Shown: positions 1 through 14,000 of the stretch, in pieces
Layout: every line of letters starts with the position of its first letter
How positions within the stretch are numbered: the first letter of the stretch is position 1
Assembly (NCBI GenBank): GCA_026936325.1
Contig: JAPTHN010000102.1
Coordinates: forward strand, 300,001 to 364,000
DNA: 64,000 bases
Direction of reading: 5' to 3'
Source of the DNA: Platynereis dumerilii
Lineage: Eukaryota > Annelida > Polychaeta > Phyllodocida > Nereididae
The notes under the pieces: model-generated
The model's input: the letters and a program-made list of their open reading frames with translations, nothing else
What the model was told of the DNA's origin: nothing
Database searches by the model: none
Translations under genes and position numbers: made by a program

Positions 1-740
1 AAACAGGTGCACTGTTTAGATAGTTATCTTCATGCCAATACTGGGCACTACCTGAATTACAACAAGCAACTCATCTTGTCAATGGAGGAATCAATAAGCT
101 TATAATAAGTGAAGCGTGAAGAGCATCTGGTTGCCATGGCAATGCAGGGACTGTCATGGTGACAAACATATCAATAGAATGACAAGGGATGTTGCTTGAT
201 TCTAAGTACTTGTTGTTTATTTGAACAATTATTATATAGAGAGTTGGGGTACGTGGCATATTTAGTAGTTGACCTATTGATTGTTTTTAGGGTCCTATGA
301 TATTTTGTGTTTTTGCACTATTGGGATATGAGAAACTGGCTATCTAATGATTTGTATTCATTTTCATTTGATTCAGAATTATTGATCTTGTCTGATCAGT
401 GCACTAGATGGATCATGTATTATTTATTGACAAATATTCTCTTGCGAAACTTAATGAAGCGTGTCATTTGCAGATATTGGTACCATATTGGAGGCCATGG
501 GGGTATTTAGAGACAAAAATCAATTTTGACGTGTGATCTTGTCACTTTGATTTTGGCTTTTTTGCAATGATAGAATTTTAATAAGAAAAGGGAAAGAGAT
601 CGGTAAAATTATTAGCTAGGCCCTATTAGTAAAAGATGTTTTTGAAGCAATATTTGAAAAGTTACTTATTTTAAATTAGAGAATTGTATTTAGTGCCTAA
701 TGTTTCAACTATAACTAACTATGTGATGATTTTAAAGATG

Positions 741-800
741 GTCATTTTCTGCGTGGATCCAGGTGCTGATGGGGCGTAAAAACACGAACTCTGTCACTTC
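741..800 (+). repeat. Dispersed repeat with GGTGCTGATGGGGCGTAAAA core
   Basis: The core GTGCTGATGGGGCGTAAAA also occurs at about 11985-12048 in the same orientation and, inverted, at about 62515-62576. The last two also share a CCTCTAAATAGCC-like flank and a GAGTGAGTGA-like edge. It behaves as a dispersed element end, but no terminal repeats or target-site duplications were identified, so the class is unknown. Confidence 0.5.
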
Positions 801-3800
801 TAGGAAGTTCTACATAGATCCACTAGATTTGGCTGGTAAAAATACTTACTTTGTCTGTAGTTAATTCACAATGGCAGTATGGTATGGGGGTTGTTGATTT
901 GTGTGTTTTTAGTAGGCATATTACCTACCCTGATTATCAAATTATAATGTGTCATCTAATGAGTGCTCAAATGTTCCAATCCACACAAGCAGACGATCCT
1001 CAGACAAATATAGCACCAATAGGGGTTCCACCAACCTGCGTCCCCTGTCTGAGAGTGGAATGAACTGCTCCACGATGACAACATGGCCACGGCCCCTGAA
1101 GCATCCTTGGGATGTGACTGTGGCTGTGGATGCAGGGTTTTCACTGATACCCTCTGGCAATACGTGCAATACTTGGTGGGTATAATCAATGCAAATATAC
1201 CTGTGATTTAATTCTGTTATATCATCTGATAGCCCTCTATATGCAGCAGAAACAGTAGCTGAAATTGGATCATTGGATGTGATAAACTCATTCTTGTGCA
1301 CTATCCCTATGGGGTACCCTAGGGTTCTGTATTATCACCCCTTGAGTAAAGCTGTGTGTAGAGATAATCCTCCTTTAAAAATAGATAAATTACAGATTAT
1401 CAATAGTATTTCTATGCCAGAAGAATGATCTATATTTTATTTTGAGATATATAAATCTGTGGAATTCATTCAGTAACTATCCAGGATGTTATCAGCTGAT
1501 TGACAACATATTTTCATTCATTGTTTATCACGTACAGCTGCACTTGAGCATTGGGAGAAAAACTATCTGGAGTGGATCTCTGACTCATCCTCATGTTGTG
1601 TTAGGGTAATAGGATGCCATTAGAAATATAAACAGATTATGATAAATACTTAACACCATTTTGATTCGAAATTTTAGTTGAATATAAATAGTAAAATATA
1701 ATGATTACTGTGAATGCTTTCATTAATTGGCCTTTGAACACACTTTTGATGATCGTGCATGATAAATAAATTGTAGAAAATTTAATCTGTTAAAAATAAA
1801 CACTTAGAACTATATTGTCATCTTTTGTAGATCTGTTTTATAAAATTAATGGGAAGAAAGTTGTCATGTTCTTGAATATTTTATTCTAAAATTGTGAAAC
1901 AAACATTTAACAGACATGCAACAGAATGAAATATTCCATCATATTTAATTATGATATGGTTTTGACTTATCTACATTTTATGTGCTCTCATAATCATTGT
2001 ATTTGTCGCAGATTGTGATAAAGATAAGGGTGGTTAATTAATTATCATGACATCCAATAAACATCGGGCATTTCATGGAATCTACTGTCAGGCCGCCTGA
2101 CTATTGATAAATGAGTTAATGAATTTCTGTGTTCTGGCTTTTCATAAACCATATTTGCCCTGGTCTCCATCATTACGGATTCTCATTTATTATGTTGCCT
2201 AGCAACAGGAATGATAGAAAAGCAATGCACTGAACCCAGGTTGCTCAAATTTTCAAGAATATGCCGCTCAGAAAAATCAATAACTTATTATAGCAGTTTT
2301 AATGCACCGGAGCTGTCAAATGTTGCTCTTCTGGTTAACATAGGTATAAATCCTTTGGGACGTATGGGAGAAATTTACAAGTTTGCTTTAAATCTAAGGA
2401 ACTTCTATGTACAGTTTTGGTTAGCACCCATCCCCCACAAAAAGCTATACCTCAAATCTCTGCCACAGTTTCAGTAATTGGCAAGCTCTTTGGTTGAGTA
2501 TGTTTGCCACAATGCCACATGATACTATGTACTTAGAACTTGCACAAGTCATATAAAGTGTCAGTTAAGTGCTTTAAAGGGCCACAGTCATGCACTTTTT
2601 TTATTTGATCTATGCATCAAACCTTATTTTTTATATGCATTGACACAGTCACTTGTACATTTATGCAAACAAAAGTCCAATAAAGCAAATATTCATTCTC
2701 AATCTTTGGCCTGAGATATGGCACAATTAAAAGCGACACCTTGTGAACTATTGGCAAGGTGCCACGTCAGGCTGGGCAAAAAGTAAACAAAAAAGCAATT
2801 AATACAATGCAAGAGATGGCAGCAGTTTACAGTCGATGACCATTAGAGCCCAACAGACACAGGTATGATTGCCATGCTGACTGCCTGACTTGGCCCTCGG
2901 GAGGGAGGGGGCCACCCAGCCCTACGTCATGCACATTGGATGAGCCAGCCGGACTGACAGCCCATGAATAAGTTCCAAAAACACAACTTCACAGGTCCTT
3001 TACTAAGTGTACACTTTGGAAAAAAAAATTTTAACTATCTTTGTGTGTTTATAAGACTCAATTCTAGCAATGTAAGGTGTTTTTATTAAAAGTCAGGATT
3101 TGATGAGTGTTTGCCTTTAAAATGATAGATTGCAATGATTCCATGTATCACATGCTCTCATGTCTTTGATATTTCAAGAAAACTTCTCTGTTAATACAAA
3201 TTATTGCACTGAACTGGTTAATCAAGTGCACATACTTCGTTTTAGGAATTGTCAAGTTCACATACCATTTCAGTATTGATTTGATATATCAATTCCATTG
3301 TGTGCATTGATTTCCAGTGATTTATAAGAATACTACACAAGTGTCACTGAACATGCTTAAGGTTTTTCAAGCCGTTTTTGACATGTTTAAAGGATTAACT
3401 TTTAGTTATGAATAGGAAACATTAATCGTGATTGATTATGTTAATTTATGTGTGTTGCTGGTTACTCTAGCATATTAAATTTCTTTCAAGAGAGCAATTG
3501 TAGTGGCTGATTTGCTTGGCGCCTGATTAAATGGGTCTGGTATGTTCTCATTACTACTACTACACCCACAGCAGTCCGATGTGGTCTACGTGTACATGCT
3601 GTACATAGCCTATGGCTTGCGGCTCAAAATACATTAATCAATATTTTGTCAATGAATCAGTGAACCTTTAATTCTGATCAATCACAGCTCTGCTCTGCTG
3701 CCTCCATGGCATGCTACTCACAGCTTACGTTTTAAAAAGGTTTGGCATGTTCATTGTACTATCCCTAAGCTTGCTAGACATGCGAGACATGCAATTGGCT

Positions 3801-4216
3801 TGTATTTCAAACTCAAACCAAGATCAAGTGCCAAAAGCGTTGCTTTGACTCCTAGATGACAGAATTAACAGTAGACAAATAATTTTTATTGTAAGAATTT
3901 CTATTAAGAAAATAAGTTGACTTTTGTGGCCAATCATATATTTTGACAGCTAACTGATACAGGATTAATTGCACCACCTGTTCTTATCTTTCATTGATCT
4001 GGCTTTATTATCCCTTGGGGAGCAATAAAAATGTTTGCCAAATGCCCAGGGTGGAATTCACACTCTGAATTTGATACAGACACGCAACACTGATTCATGA
4101 GTTATGTTGAGTTCTTCACGTGAATTTTATGGAGAGGGTTATTTCAATTTGTATTGCTCTGGGCTAGTGATCGTTGGGTCCCCGGTTATATTTCCGCTCT
4201 GTGTCTTCTTTACTTA

Positions 4217-4626
4217 GGGACCGTTCAGAATTTATGACTGGGGGGGGGTGGGAGTTTTGGCCGAGGGGGTACTAACTTTTCACACGTGTTCCAAGGGGGG
4301 TACTAATTTTTGACAAGATGTCCAAGGGGGGGTAAGAAAATTTAACAAAACGTATATGTAACAAAACACACATACACTCAGTTTATTCATGCTTTTTACG
4401 CGCAAAAGTCCGCGAATCTGTACGCGTGACTGTAGAAGGGGCACATATATAACAATATAGGTATGCATTGCTTTGTATGTCGAGGGGGGGGTACTAAAAA
4501 TCCGCATGAGTCCTACGGGTGGGGTACTAAAAATCCGCATGAATCTCAAGGGGGGGTATCAATTTTTGACGGGAAGTTCTGACAAAACTCCCACCCCCCC
4601 CCAAGTCATAAATTCTGAACGGTCCC
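4217..4626. mobile_element. PIF/Harbinger-type MITE with G-rich inverted termini
   Basis: The element opens with GGGACCGTTCAGAATTTATG and closes with the reverse complement; the inverted termini run over 40 bp, including a run of nine or more G. It is flanked by TTA on both sides (4214-4216 and 4627-4629), the 3-bp TWA target duplication typical of PIF/Harbinger transposons. Inside, a GGGGGGGTACTAA-like motif is repeated several times on both arms. It has no coding capacity. The superfamily call rests on the target site and TIR length only. Confidence 0.7.
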
Positions 4627-4629
4627 TTA

Positions 4630-4938
4630 TGAATAATAGCTGTCCAATCATCCTTCACCTCATTGCTGTGTCCTGTCCTCCTTCTGTCCTTATTAGCCTA
4701 TCACAATGCACCCCAGTAAATGCAGCACATAAAGCCCCAATCATCCACCCATCCTGAAAGAGGTTGCTCCAGTCATTGGATTATATGGCTTGCTTGGTCT
4801 GCACTGGGTCATCTGGACGTTGGACAGCAATTTCAATCATTCTTCACCTCGTTTCTGTGTGGTTTATCCTACTGCAGACCTGGTCAGCCTGCCGTGTGCT
4901 TAAAAGCAAGATGTGGAGCCCCAATAATCCAGCCATCC
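4630..4938 (+). mobile_element. Two diverged SINE fragments
   Basis: 4630-4760 and 4775-4938 match the 3' body of the tRNA-derived SINE described at 13914-14117 (TTTCAATCATCCTTCACCTC, then ATTAGCCT, then AAAGCCCCAATCATCC). Both have lost the tRNA-like head. They are in + orientation, the same as CEP135. Confidence 0.65.
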
Positions 4939-5003
4939 ATGTCAGAAATTGAAATAATATTTTTATCTTTATATCATAACATAAAACCTTCGTCACTTTG
5001 CAG

Positions 5004-8000
5004 GTGGACACGCGAGATGGGGAGATTGACCGCCTCAGTCGAATGTTAGATGGAGGGCGACCGCATGATGTTGTGGCCTTGGAGTCGCGGAACAGGGCAA
5101 ACGAAAGACTTATTTCACACCTTAATATTCAAGTACGTTTATATTTGCTGACTCTGAAGAACATTCTTATAAAAATGTGCTCTGTCAGTCATCATATATA
5201 ATTTCTATGTATGACTTTCTGTTATTGCAAGCACATTGTTATTAATTTGTAATCTTACAGTTTCTGAAAATGAAGGCCTAATATTTGGTTTGATTTAATT
5301 GTGAGTTTGATTTAATTGGCGAGTGTTTCACGCCAATCCTCTAATGGCTGCAAAACTGATTGTAATACCTCTGTTATTGTGTGAAGTTGCGAACAAGTTA
5401 AACTATTTGGTTCTTTGAATTTTGTAAGTATCAGCGACTCAACGATCTCTCCTCTTCTGCCCCTTCAGATTGACTACCTCCAATCTCGCAACAGAGAACT
5501 GCAAGACTCACTTGAAAATAACCTCAGGAAATCACAAGCAGCTACAGAAGACAACATTGTGCTTGGAACTAAGAATGCACATTTATCCAGGGACCTCCAG
5601 GTAATCTTGCTCATTTGAAAGTCTGTACATTGGCAAAATCCAGAGATTTTAAGGTTTCATTGATTGGCAGTGTGTGTTGAGAAGTACAATGCTTCCTGTC
5701 ATGGTTTAGCGGTCAAAAGTTAGCGAGAAGCTGACGCCAGACCTGCCCCCTTTCAAAATTCAGCTCTGACTCCACCCTTTGCCCACTCCCTCCTTCTTTG
5801 ATTGGCCATATTTCGCCGATATGGGGCAATCTCTGTTTTCATCCTGTCAGCAGTGCACGCCATGGCGTCCACATTATTGGTTTGTCGTCCGCATTCGCCA
5901 CAACTTTAAAGGATGACTGCAGCTTGTTCAGTGACAGTCAAGGATAGCAATCAGTGTGATAGCAATCAATGATAGCAATCAAGGATAGCAATCACTGCCA
6001 ATGATACATGTAGTAGCAATCAATGAATGAAGATCATTAGGTTTTAATGGGATAAGATACTAGAATAATGTAAACAGTATTTAAAATGCAAATGCACAGA
6101 CCTGCCTAAGCAAATATTCTCAACATAATGGGCGATCTCTTGTCCCAATGGGACAATCTGGCGTGATCGAAAAATGATGTACCAGCCGAGAAGTGCCATT
6201 TTTGAGTGGCCCCAATTCTAGTTTTTATGACGAGTGCTTGTTGAAGTAATTTCTGTAGTGTAAAATTATTAAAAGGCTTGCACAGTCATGGAAAGTTAGG
6301 GAAAGTCATGAAAAAACTCTGGTCACGAAAAGTCATGCAAAAGTATTATCAAAGACACAAAAAGTCACGGAAAATTCAATTGTTCACCACAATTCATGCT
6401 AAGAGTATACCACGAAGATCCCATGCGCTTATATGTACTAGCAAGAGTATGCAGGTTCTGTGGTTATGGCTGTCTTGAGGAAAACCTAATTGTTGGAATA
6501 GAATGCAGGTAAATCCCCATCTGCCTCAAGTCCCGCAAAGCGGAGTTTCTCTCCGAGCACAGTGCGAACCGCAGTGGCGAACAAGGAGTCATATGGTTCT
6601 CCTTTGAGGTCGTCATCCTTCCATAAGTCGTAACAGACCTGAAAATATAACATGCATTAGGCCACACATAATTGATTTTTAGCTTCGCGGACCCGCCAAC
6701 ACAATAGGTTTCCTGCCGATGGAAAAAAAAAATTGAAAAAAATTTTTTTTAATTTTTTTTGACATTATTAAAAAAAACTTTTTCACTTTTTTTTTTTGTC
6801 CTACCAACCGACCCTAGAAATAGTGCCATGAGAGGATCTGAGAAGCTAAAGATCAATTATGTGTGGCCTTATCTTGTTGGACTGCATTCAAGTAGAAATT
6901 TGTAAGGTTAAGTGTTTCTTTTCAACCTGTATTTTACCTGTCAATAGAAAACGTGTTAGTAGTTTGAGAGAGCACTCGATCTTAATAGCAAATGTTGCTT
7001 CATCGTTTTTGAATACCAGATTTTTCACTGGTGGAAAACCTAGTTTGGTACACAATGCATCAATGAATAAATTATTTGTTAGTCAACAGGGGTTCTTCAA
7101 TCTTGTTTCTGTACCAAGCTTAACTGTAACTGGGTATTACACTTGAATCTTTTGTAATATATGGTGATTTTGCTTTAATTTGTGGCATGGCAAATCATCT
7201 GATGATCAATTCGAAACATGTTTGTTATGAATCAAAACCAACTAAATGCAGTTACCAAGAGATCTTGAGTGGCATGGTTCCCAGTCTTGAAAAGTAGGGA
7301 AAAAGTAGGGAATTTCCAAAAGCCATTTTCCAGACCAGGAAAGTAGGGAAAAAGTAGGGAATTTTTATTTGTAGTTGGGAAATTTTATTTGCTGAAGCAT
7401 TTTGCCAGTTATTTCAAACATCCATAAGCCGCGATATGATAAAGTAAACTATAGTAACATCAAAACTTGTCTTGGGTAGAAACTTGTCCTGTTGGTCTCA
7501 GATTTTACTTTACGTGGGAGTTCTGCTTATTCAGCCTGATGCGTGAAGAACTCATTTAATTCATAAACAGATGGTACTGCGCTTGAACAGTCTGTGATGA
7601 AAGTTGTGAAGGCAGGAGATATGAGCTAATTGATGGTCTGGAAAAATGACGCATCAGTCTTGAAAAAGTCTTGAAAAAGTAGGGAATTTCCATCAAGTAT
7701 CTTTCAGGGTATGTGATTGAGAGACAGAAATCATTGCAATTCCTTACCTGAACAAGCTTATAAACATGTTCATCAGCGTATCTGGCCAGAGTTTTCTTGT
7801 TGTATTCATCCCATGTTGACGAATCCAATGGTTTTTCTAGAACCACAAACTCCCTTGAGAGTGGGCTGCATCTTTCTGTGACATAAGCGGCTAAGATGAG
7901 TGCCAGAAGGTCCCTTATGGCTACAACGCCATCTGCTGGGGATAAATAAGGCACAATATGCCGTAAACCCCATGAGCCAGTAACCCCGTGAAGAAGAACA

Positions 8001-11000
8001 AAGTCATTCTCTCTCTCCGACTTGGAATATACCGTCAGTGCCTGGATGACCAGCCAAATGGCTAACTTCTCCACACTTTCTTGAGTGTAATTATCAGGGT
8101 CGAAGAACTCGGGTAGTTTCACTGAATTAGCTAGAGAGACGAAATAATCCGGCATGTCTTGGACGACTCCAAGGAGACGAGAGAGTAATAACCCAGTTTG
8201 CTTATTGTCGGTGAATGTTCTGATCTTCTCAATCAGTTCTGTATCCTTCTGAAGATTGAGAAGGACTCCAATTATGTCTTCATTTCCTTTGCCAAAGTGT
8301 TTGATGCTAACCTCATCGTTCGTAGTATCGTAGCGAAGAGGTTCGTACGACCAGTGTAAGTAAGACAAACCCTCGAGCATCATCTCATCACTGCCACAAC
8401 CTGCCCCGTAGCCCAATTGTATGAGGCCATGGAATAAGGACGATACGCTTCCTTTGCCTAACCAGGGGAATTCCTTCTTAATGACGGCTCCAATTGACCC
8501 TTCAGAAGCCATTTGAGCCCTGTACCTATCCATGAGGTCACCAAAGTTCGGCTTCTCTTTTGCCACTTCTCCGAAAGTACTGGGAGATGGGTCATCTTTC
8601 CTGGGTGGTTCCAAATTACGAAGCTTCACATACCAATTTGCATATTCCCTTGTTCTCTTTTCGTCCCCTCCTAGATGAGCAAAGGCAACAATTGCATGCA
8701 AAATGTGGTTTGACAAGTAGCCATCATGTTCAATCCGATAATTGTTTGTGGAAAAGTCTTTTATCACTCTTGGAAGCCATGACGGTCCACGCAACACTGT
8801 CGGAGCCATAGTGATCTGAAATTAAGGTTCTGTTTAATATGGTGCATTGCGAATTAGATATTAAATATCAAGATAGTATTTGTAATACCTTGGCTGATAT
8901 GTAGTGATGTACCTGTTTCAAGTTACTCAATGTCATGCACCTACTAAGTCCTGCTTGAGGACCACATTTTATATTATGTGCCGAGTCACTGCTGACTGAT
9001 GCGACCGGGTCATGTGCACACAACCCTTGTTAACTGTTGTGATGATAAGGGAGAATGTTATGATAAAATGTTCCAGAAGCTTCAATTTAATTGTTGATAC
9101 ATAAATGTCATGAAAACAGGTATGAGAAATAGTACAGGTTGCATTGATGATGCTCACCTCAGCTGAACAGGGCACATGGAGTGTTTGCATTCAGTGAAAG
9201 TATATGTAGCCTACTTACTAGTACTTAGGCACAAGAAGAGTTGGCCAGAAACTAGAGCATTTCATTATCTGGGTCATAACCTCAATCCAAACAGGAGTCC
9301 ATGGATGCAAAAGCTGTTGGCCTTCTATTCGCTTCAGAGTGGGCCTTATAATGATGGTAATCTCATGTAGTGTTATGATCACTAGTTAATGTGAAAATGC
9401 AGCCAATAGATCATTTATGACATGCCATCGAAATCACTGGATCCATTGGCCTAATAAACTAAGCATTATCTCTAGTACTGGCCAAAAAAAATAGGCCCAT
9501 TTGTGATGCCAGAACTGGATTATTTCATTACTAAGTGAAGTGTTGCCCAATCAAACTCTCAATCAAATACTCAAAACTTTTTTTACCTGGTGTATTATGG
9601 AACACAGGCAATCATTTAGTCCCTGTGGGACAGGTTAGGGCGATCCATTCAATCTCCAAACGACCTGCAGTTAAATTTTGGTTTTCGGCTCCGGCGCTGG
9701 ACACAGTAATTCACTTTTGACTTGTCTGCGCGAACATCTGAAATATGACTCTAAATTTCTTTGGACCTTTCAATTTTGACATTTCACTTCAGCTATCATG
9801 CTAGGATCCTTTACTCTGAACTCAAAAATCCTGTTTCCCTAATCATCAAGAATTTCTTTCATAGGTTTTGTGTTGTAATTTAGTTGCGTGAAATGAGAGA
9901 AATCATGACCAGAGTTCATATTTGTCAACTTGATGCAACAGCATATCTTTGATCAATGTATTTGATGATTACTTTGCAGGATGTTGACTGGATGGCCAAG
10001 CAGCTGCGACTGGACAAGGACACTGTCGTGCGAACTGCAGACGTGGAAATCCAAGAAGCCAAAAACGAACTGGAGAAATCCCGAACAGAACTGGAGTCAC
10101 TTGACTTGGAGGTCGCTCAGTTGCAAGCTGTGAGTTGAGAAGTTGTACTAATTTTTAAACACATCACAAACCATTTTCGCCGCTGAAACGTTTTGACATA
10201 TTTTCTTTGCATGGCTATATTCTGGCCATAACTTGAGCTAGATAGATACATTATTGGATATTTAAAAGAATATGACTGGTTCTGTGATTGGTTATATATT
10301 CATGACTCATTGAGTTTAAATTGTATATTTTATGATTCGTCATTTGGAGTATTTTATTATTTTAGAAAATAACATTTTAATGCAGATTCCCAAACCTGCG
10401 TGGCCCTGTTGCACTAACAAGCTGTCAACATCACATGTGATGCTAGATTCGTTTTGCAAAATCAAACAATGGTAAAAATTACTTTGTGATATTTTTCTTA
10501 CCAGGAAAAGAATCGCATCGCAGCTGAGATGAAGAAACTGAAATCTGAATTATCACTTGAAAGACAGGAAAGAGAACAGCTTGATGAAATCCTGGACAAA
10601 ATGCAGGATGACAAGAAACAGTTGTCTACCAGGGTCACCAAACTCACTGCCAGTGGTATGTAACTGTATGATTAAATTATTTTGTTAAGATGTATAGAAA
10701 GTGATATATGCCTTGTATCTGTGTTTCTCAAATTAAGTGAATTACAACTTATCATGTGACTGGATTTTTCAAACTGACAACATTTTGTCTACAACCTGCA
10801 GATTTGGTGAAGTGACTAGCATAATCTGGAATGATTTATTATTTCAAAATTCTGTTTATGTTGCATAAAGTGAGCAAAAATTGGCTTTCGCTTTCAGAAA
10901 AAGAATTGGTGCTAGAAATCGACCGTCTGAAGCACAAAAATGGGTTAATCAAAAAAAGAAGCAAGTCTCCCGACCGGTCAAAAACTGTGATGAAAACACT

Positions 11001-14000
11001 TGAGGATGATAGGAATTACTGGAGGGATGAAGTGGAAATGTTGCAGGTACAAACCATACAATGATTCTTGATCTGGAGATTCATAGACAAAACATTTCAT
11101 TTTAGATTGCCTATAGCTGATAGTATCCTGATACCTAGTAACAGATTCAAAGATTGATGGTTATTAGTTTTTTGCATCAAGTGCTACAATATCTGCCTTA
11201 CTTAGGTTTACTTATGCTTATGTTTCAGAAACTTTTAAAAACTAGGTCAAGAAGTAGGTCAAAAATATCAACAAATAGGTCAAGGTCGCCATCAAGGTCA
11301 CCTACAAGGTCGTTGTCCTCAACTCCATCCAGGTCAATGCGTAATGGAAGCCCCACTAGGAATAACAGGAAGAATGAAAAGGTTTGTTTATTGGACGTCA
11401 GTTTCAATCCTCGACCTCATTGTTGTGTCCTACCACTGTCCTAATGAGCCTGCTAACTGCATAAGTACAGAACGTAAAGCCTAAACATCCATCTATCTAT
11501 CCCAAAGTTTCATCAAGAATACAAGACGGCCGTCTAACTTATCATTACAAATTTTCCATAGAAAGCCACTCTTTGCAAGTTGTATTCAGTATCTATACTG
11601 TACTTACATGTACATGAGTTCTGAATGTGTTTATTGCGCTTCAGAATGCAGACATGGAGGCTGTGATACGGGTACTGGAAGACGAGAGGGACCACTACAA
11701 GAGGGAATGTGAAATACTCCGATCTGTGAAACACCGAGCCACTAGTCCCCTCCGAAGTCCCGGCAAGAACAAGAACGGGGTAAAGGTAAAAATAATGTTC
11801 TCACGAATTACTCAAATTAATTGACCATTTACTCAATCAAAGATGAAGTGGAGTTTTATAATAATATTTCTCTCTCCAGGGAAATGATTCAGAACTTGCC
11901 AAAGTGAAGAAGGAAAGGAATGAACTCCAGGCGTTACTCGATAAATTTGAAAGGCACATGGCTGAGGTTTGTACCATTTAATCGTTGCCTCTAAATAGCC
12001 CACACCGGTGCTGATGGGGCGTAAAACACAAACTCACTCACTTATACCATTTAATCTGTTTGATGGATGAATTCTGTAGAAGTCAATCACTAGTACTCTT
12101 GGTGTTTGTATATATATATTTGATTTTTTCATTCCTGCCAAGTTTGATTTATACTTCGGTTTCTTCCAGATTCAGGCCAATGTGAAAGTTCTAACTGCAG
12201 AGAGGAACCAAATCAATGATCTTTATGAAGAGGTGGGTTTCTATTACAAAATTATTTCCTCAATTGTTTTCGGCAACTCTTTTGAGTAATTTAATTGATG
12301 ACCAACTTCTCTTCTAATAAAAACTGAGCTGGACAGCATGCAGGTTTAAGTATGATTGTGGCAGCGGCCGCTGAAGCAGACTATTTTAAAATCCTTCTTG
12401 TACATTTGTAATCTAGATATGCTAAATGCACCATAGACACTCATGTTGGAGAGCAGTTTCAATTATTCATTGCCTTTTTGCTGTATCCTCCTCCTGTTCT
12501 AATTAGACTCTCAAGTGTATAAATAAAGGACATAAATCCACAAATATCTATGCATCCTCACTTTCAATTAAAAGATTTGAATGCCTTAGATTTGACACAA
12601 TCCAATCACATTTCAGACAAAGCAAGAACTAGACCGAGTGAGGAGAGATGTTGTACGTTCTCCTAAATCAGCTAAAACGTCTCTAGCAGCTCAAGCGGTC
12701 TTGAGACGAGTGGAGAATGAGAGAGATGATGCAATGGCTGAGCTGAGGAGGTTGACAACAGAGAGAGACAGTTTGAGGGAAAGGTTAAAGGTCAGTAGAT
12801 CTTGTGTGAGAATAAATCTGTTATTGGAAAGTTATTGAGAAGTCATGGAACAGCTAAAAAATCGTCCTGAATATGTCGTAATTTTAAACTGCACTCAGGG
12901 TTCCCGCAGTAATAGAAAGTCTAGGAAAGTCGCGGAAAAGCTAAAAATTGTCGGAAGTCATGATGAAAAAAAAAACTCAAATTTTCACTGCAGTTTGTGC
13001 AAAAAAATTGCATCAACTTAAATTCCTCAATACTTCAAATATGAAAAATTTTATTCTGCCATGGCCTAAAAAATTGCCACCATATTAGAGCCACCTACAG
13101 GAACCAAAATACTTTTGCTGTAGAGTAGCTCGGCGGTTAATGACACTTTTCTTACTATGTTGTACACCTTATGATTGTTAGAAATGGTCTTTCAGATTGC
13201 GACTGAAGGGCATTTGTCGGACAGAGCGAGGCTTGAACAGAAAGTAGAAGATATGGACGAAGAGGTCATCACTGTAAGTAGATTGTAAATAAAATTCATG
13301 ATAGGTAATAAATATGATTGAGCTTAACTGTCAAGATTCGACAGTAGGAGGAGCAACTATTTATTTTCATTTCTGTAAAAAAAAAAGAGATCAATTTGAG
13401 AATAATTCAAAATATTTGATGTCTTGTAATGATTGAGAAGAAAGAACTACGAACAAAGACTGTGCTGCAGCAAAACCTCAGTAGTCTGCTGGCTGCTGAA
13501 TATTCTTGACAGTGACCTTTGCAAACTCCATTTACATGTTAGTTTATTTCTTGTTGGATTGGAGGAAAACTTTCCAACGTATTAAGCCCTTTTACAACAT
13601 TTCGCTCAATAGTGAAAATCTTTCTTGTCTCATTTATAATGGTAGTAAACTTATTTACGGTTTTGGAGTCAATTCTAATTGAGAAATAATTTTGTTCCAG
13701 GCAAGGAGAATGAGGGGTGAATTAGAATCGAAATGCGAATCAATGCAACACACGATAGAGACATTGCAAATGCGACTGCAGCAGCAAACCCTCAGCTTAA
13801 CGGACTCCAAGGATTCCGCAGACCAACAGAAGGCCACTGCTACTCAGATGAGGTAATTTTGTCAACTTCGCAGTTTGAAGTGCTTTTGATACATGTATGC
13901 TGTAGCCTGTGCAGGGGAGGGTTCGTCTAGTGGTAGCGTGCTGGGCTGCCAATCACTGGGTCCAGGGTTCGAATCCAGCTCTTGCCGGGTCACCTGGGCC

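Larger units (their letters stand above)
1..5003. other. No gene recognised; upstream or intronic flank of CEP135
   Basis: I found no exon here that I can support. CEP135 proteins have roughly 230 residues ahead of the first exon I see at 5004, so this stretch is either an intron of that gene or holds short N-terminal exons I failed to spot. It is AT-rich and contains one MITE (4217-4626), two SINE fragments (4630-4938) and a copy of a short dispersed repeat (about 741-800). An open stretch on the minus strand at 942-1301 has no family I know and no clear splice sites. The segment at about 2560-2990 is repeat-like and unassigned. Confidence 0.6.

Noticed and set aside
7556-7747. C-terminal extension of the questin-oxidase-like frame past 7748
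   Set aside because: A GTAAGG donor lies directly after CTTGTTCAG, the translated extension has no family similarity, and a matching last exon exists at 6486-6638.
13914-13985. A functional tRNA-Gly gene
   Set aside because: The tRNA-like head has poor stems, continues into a SINE body and is present in many copies with target duplications.
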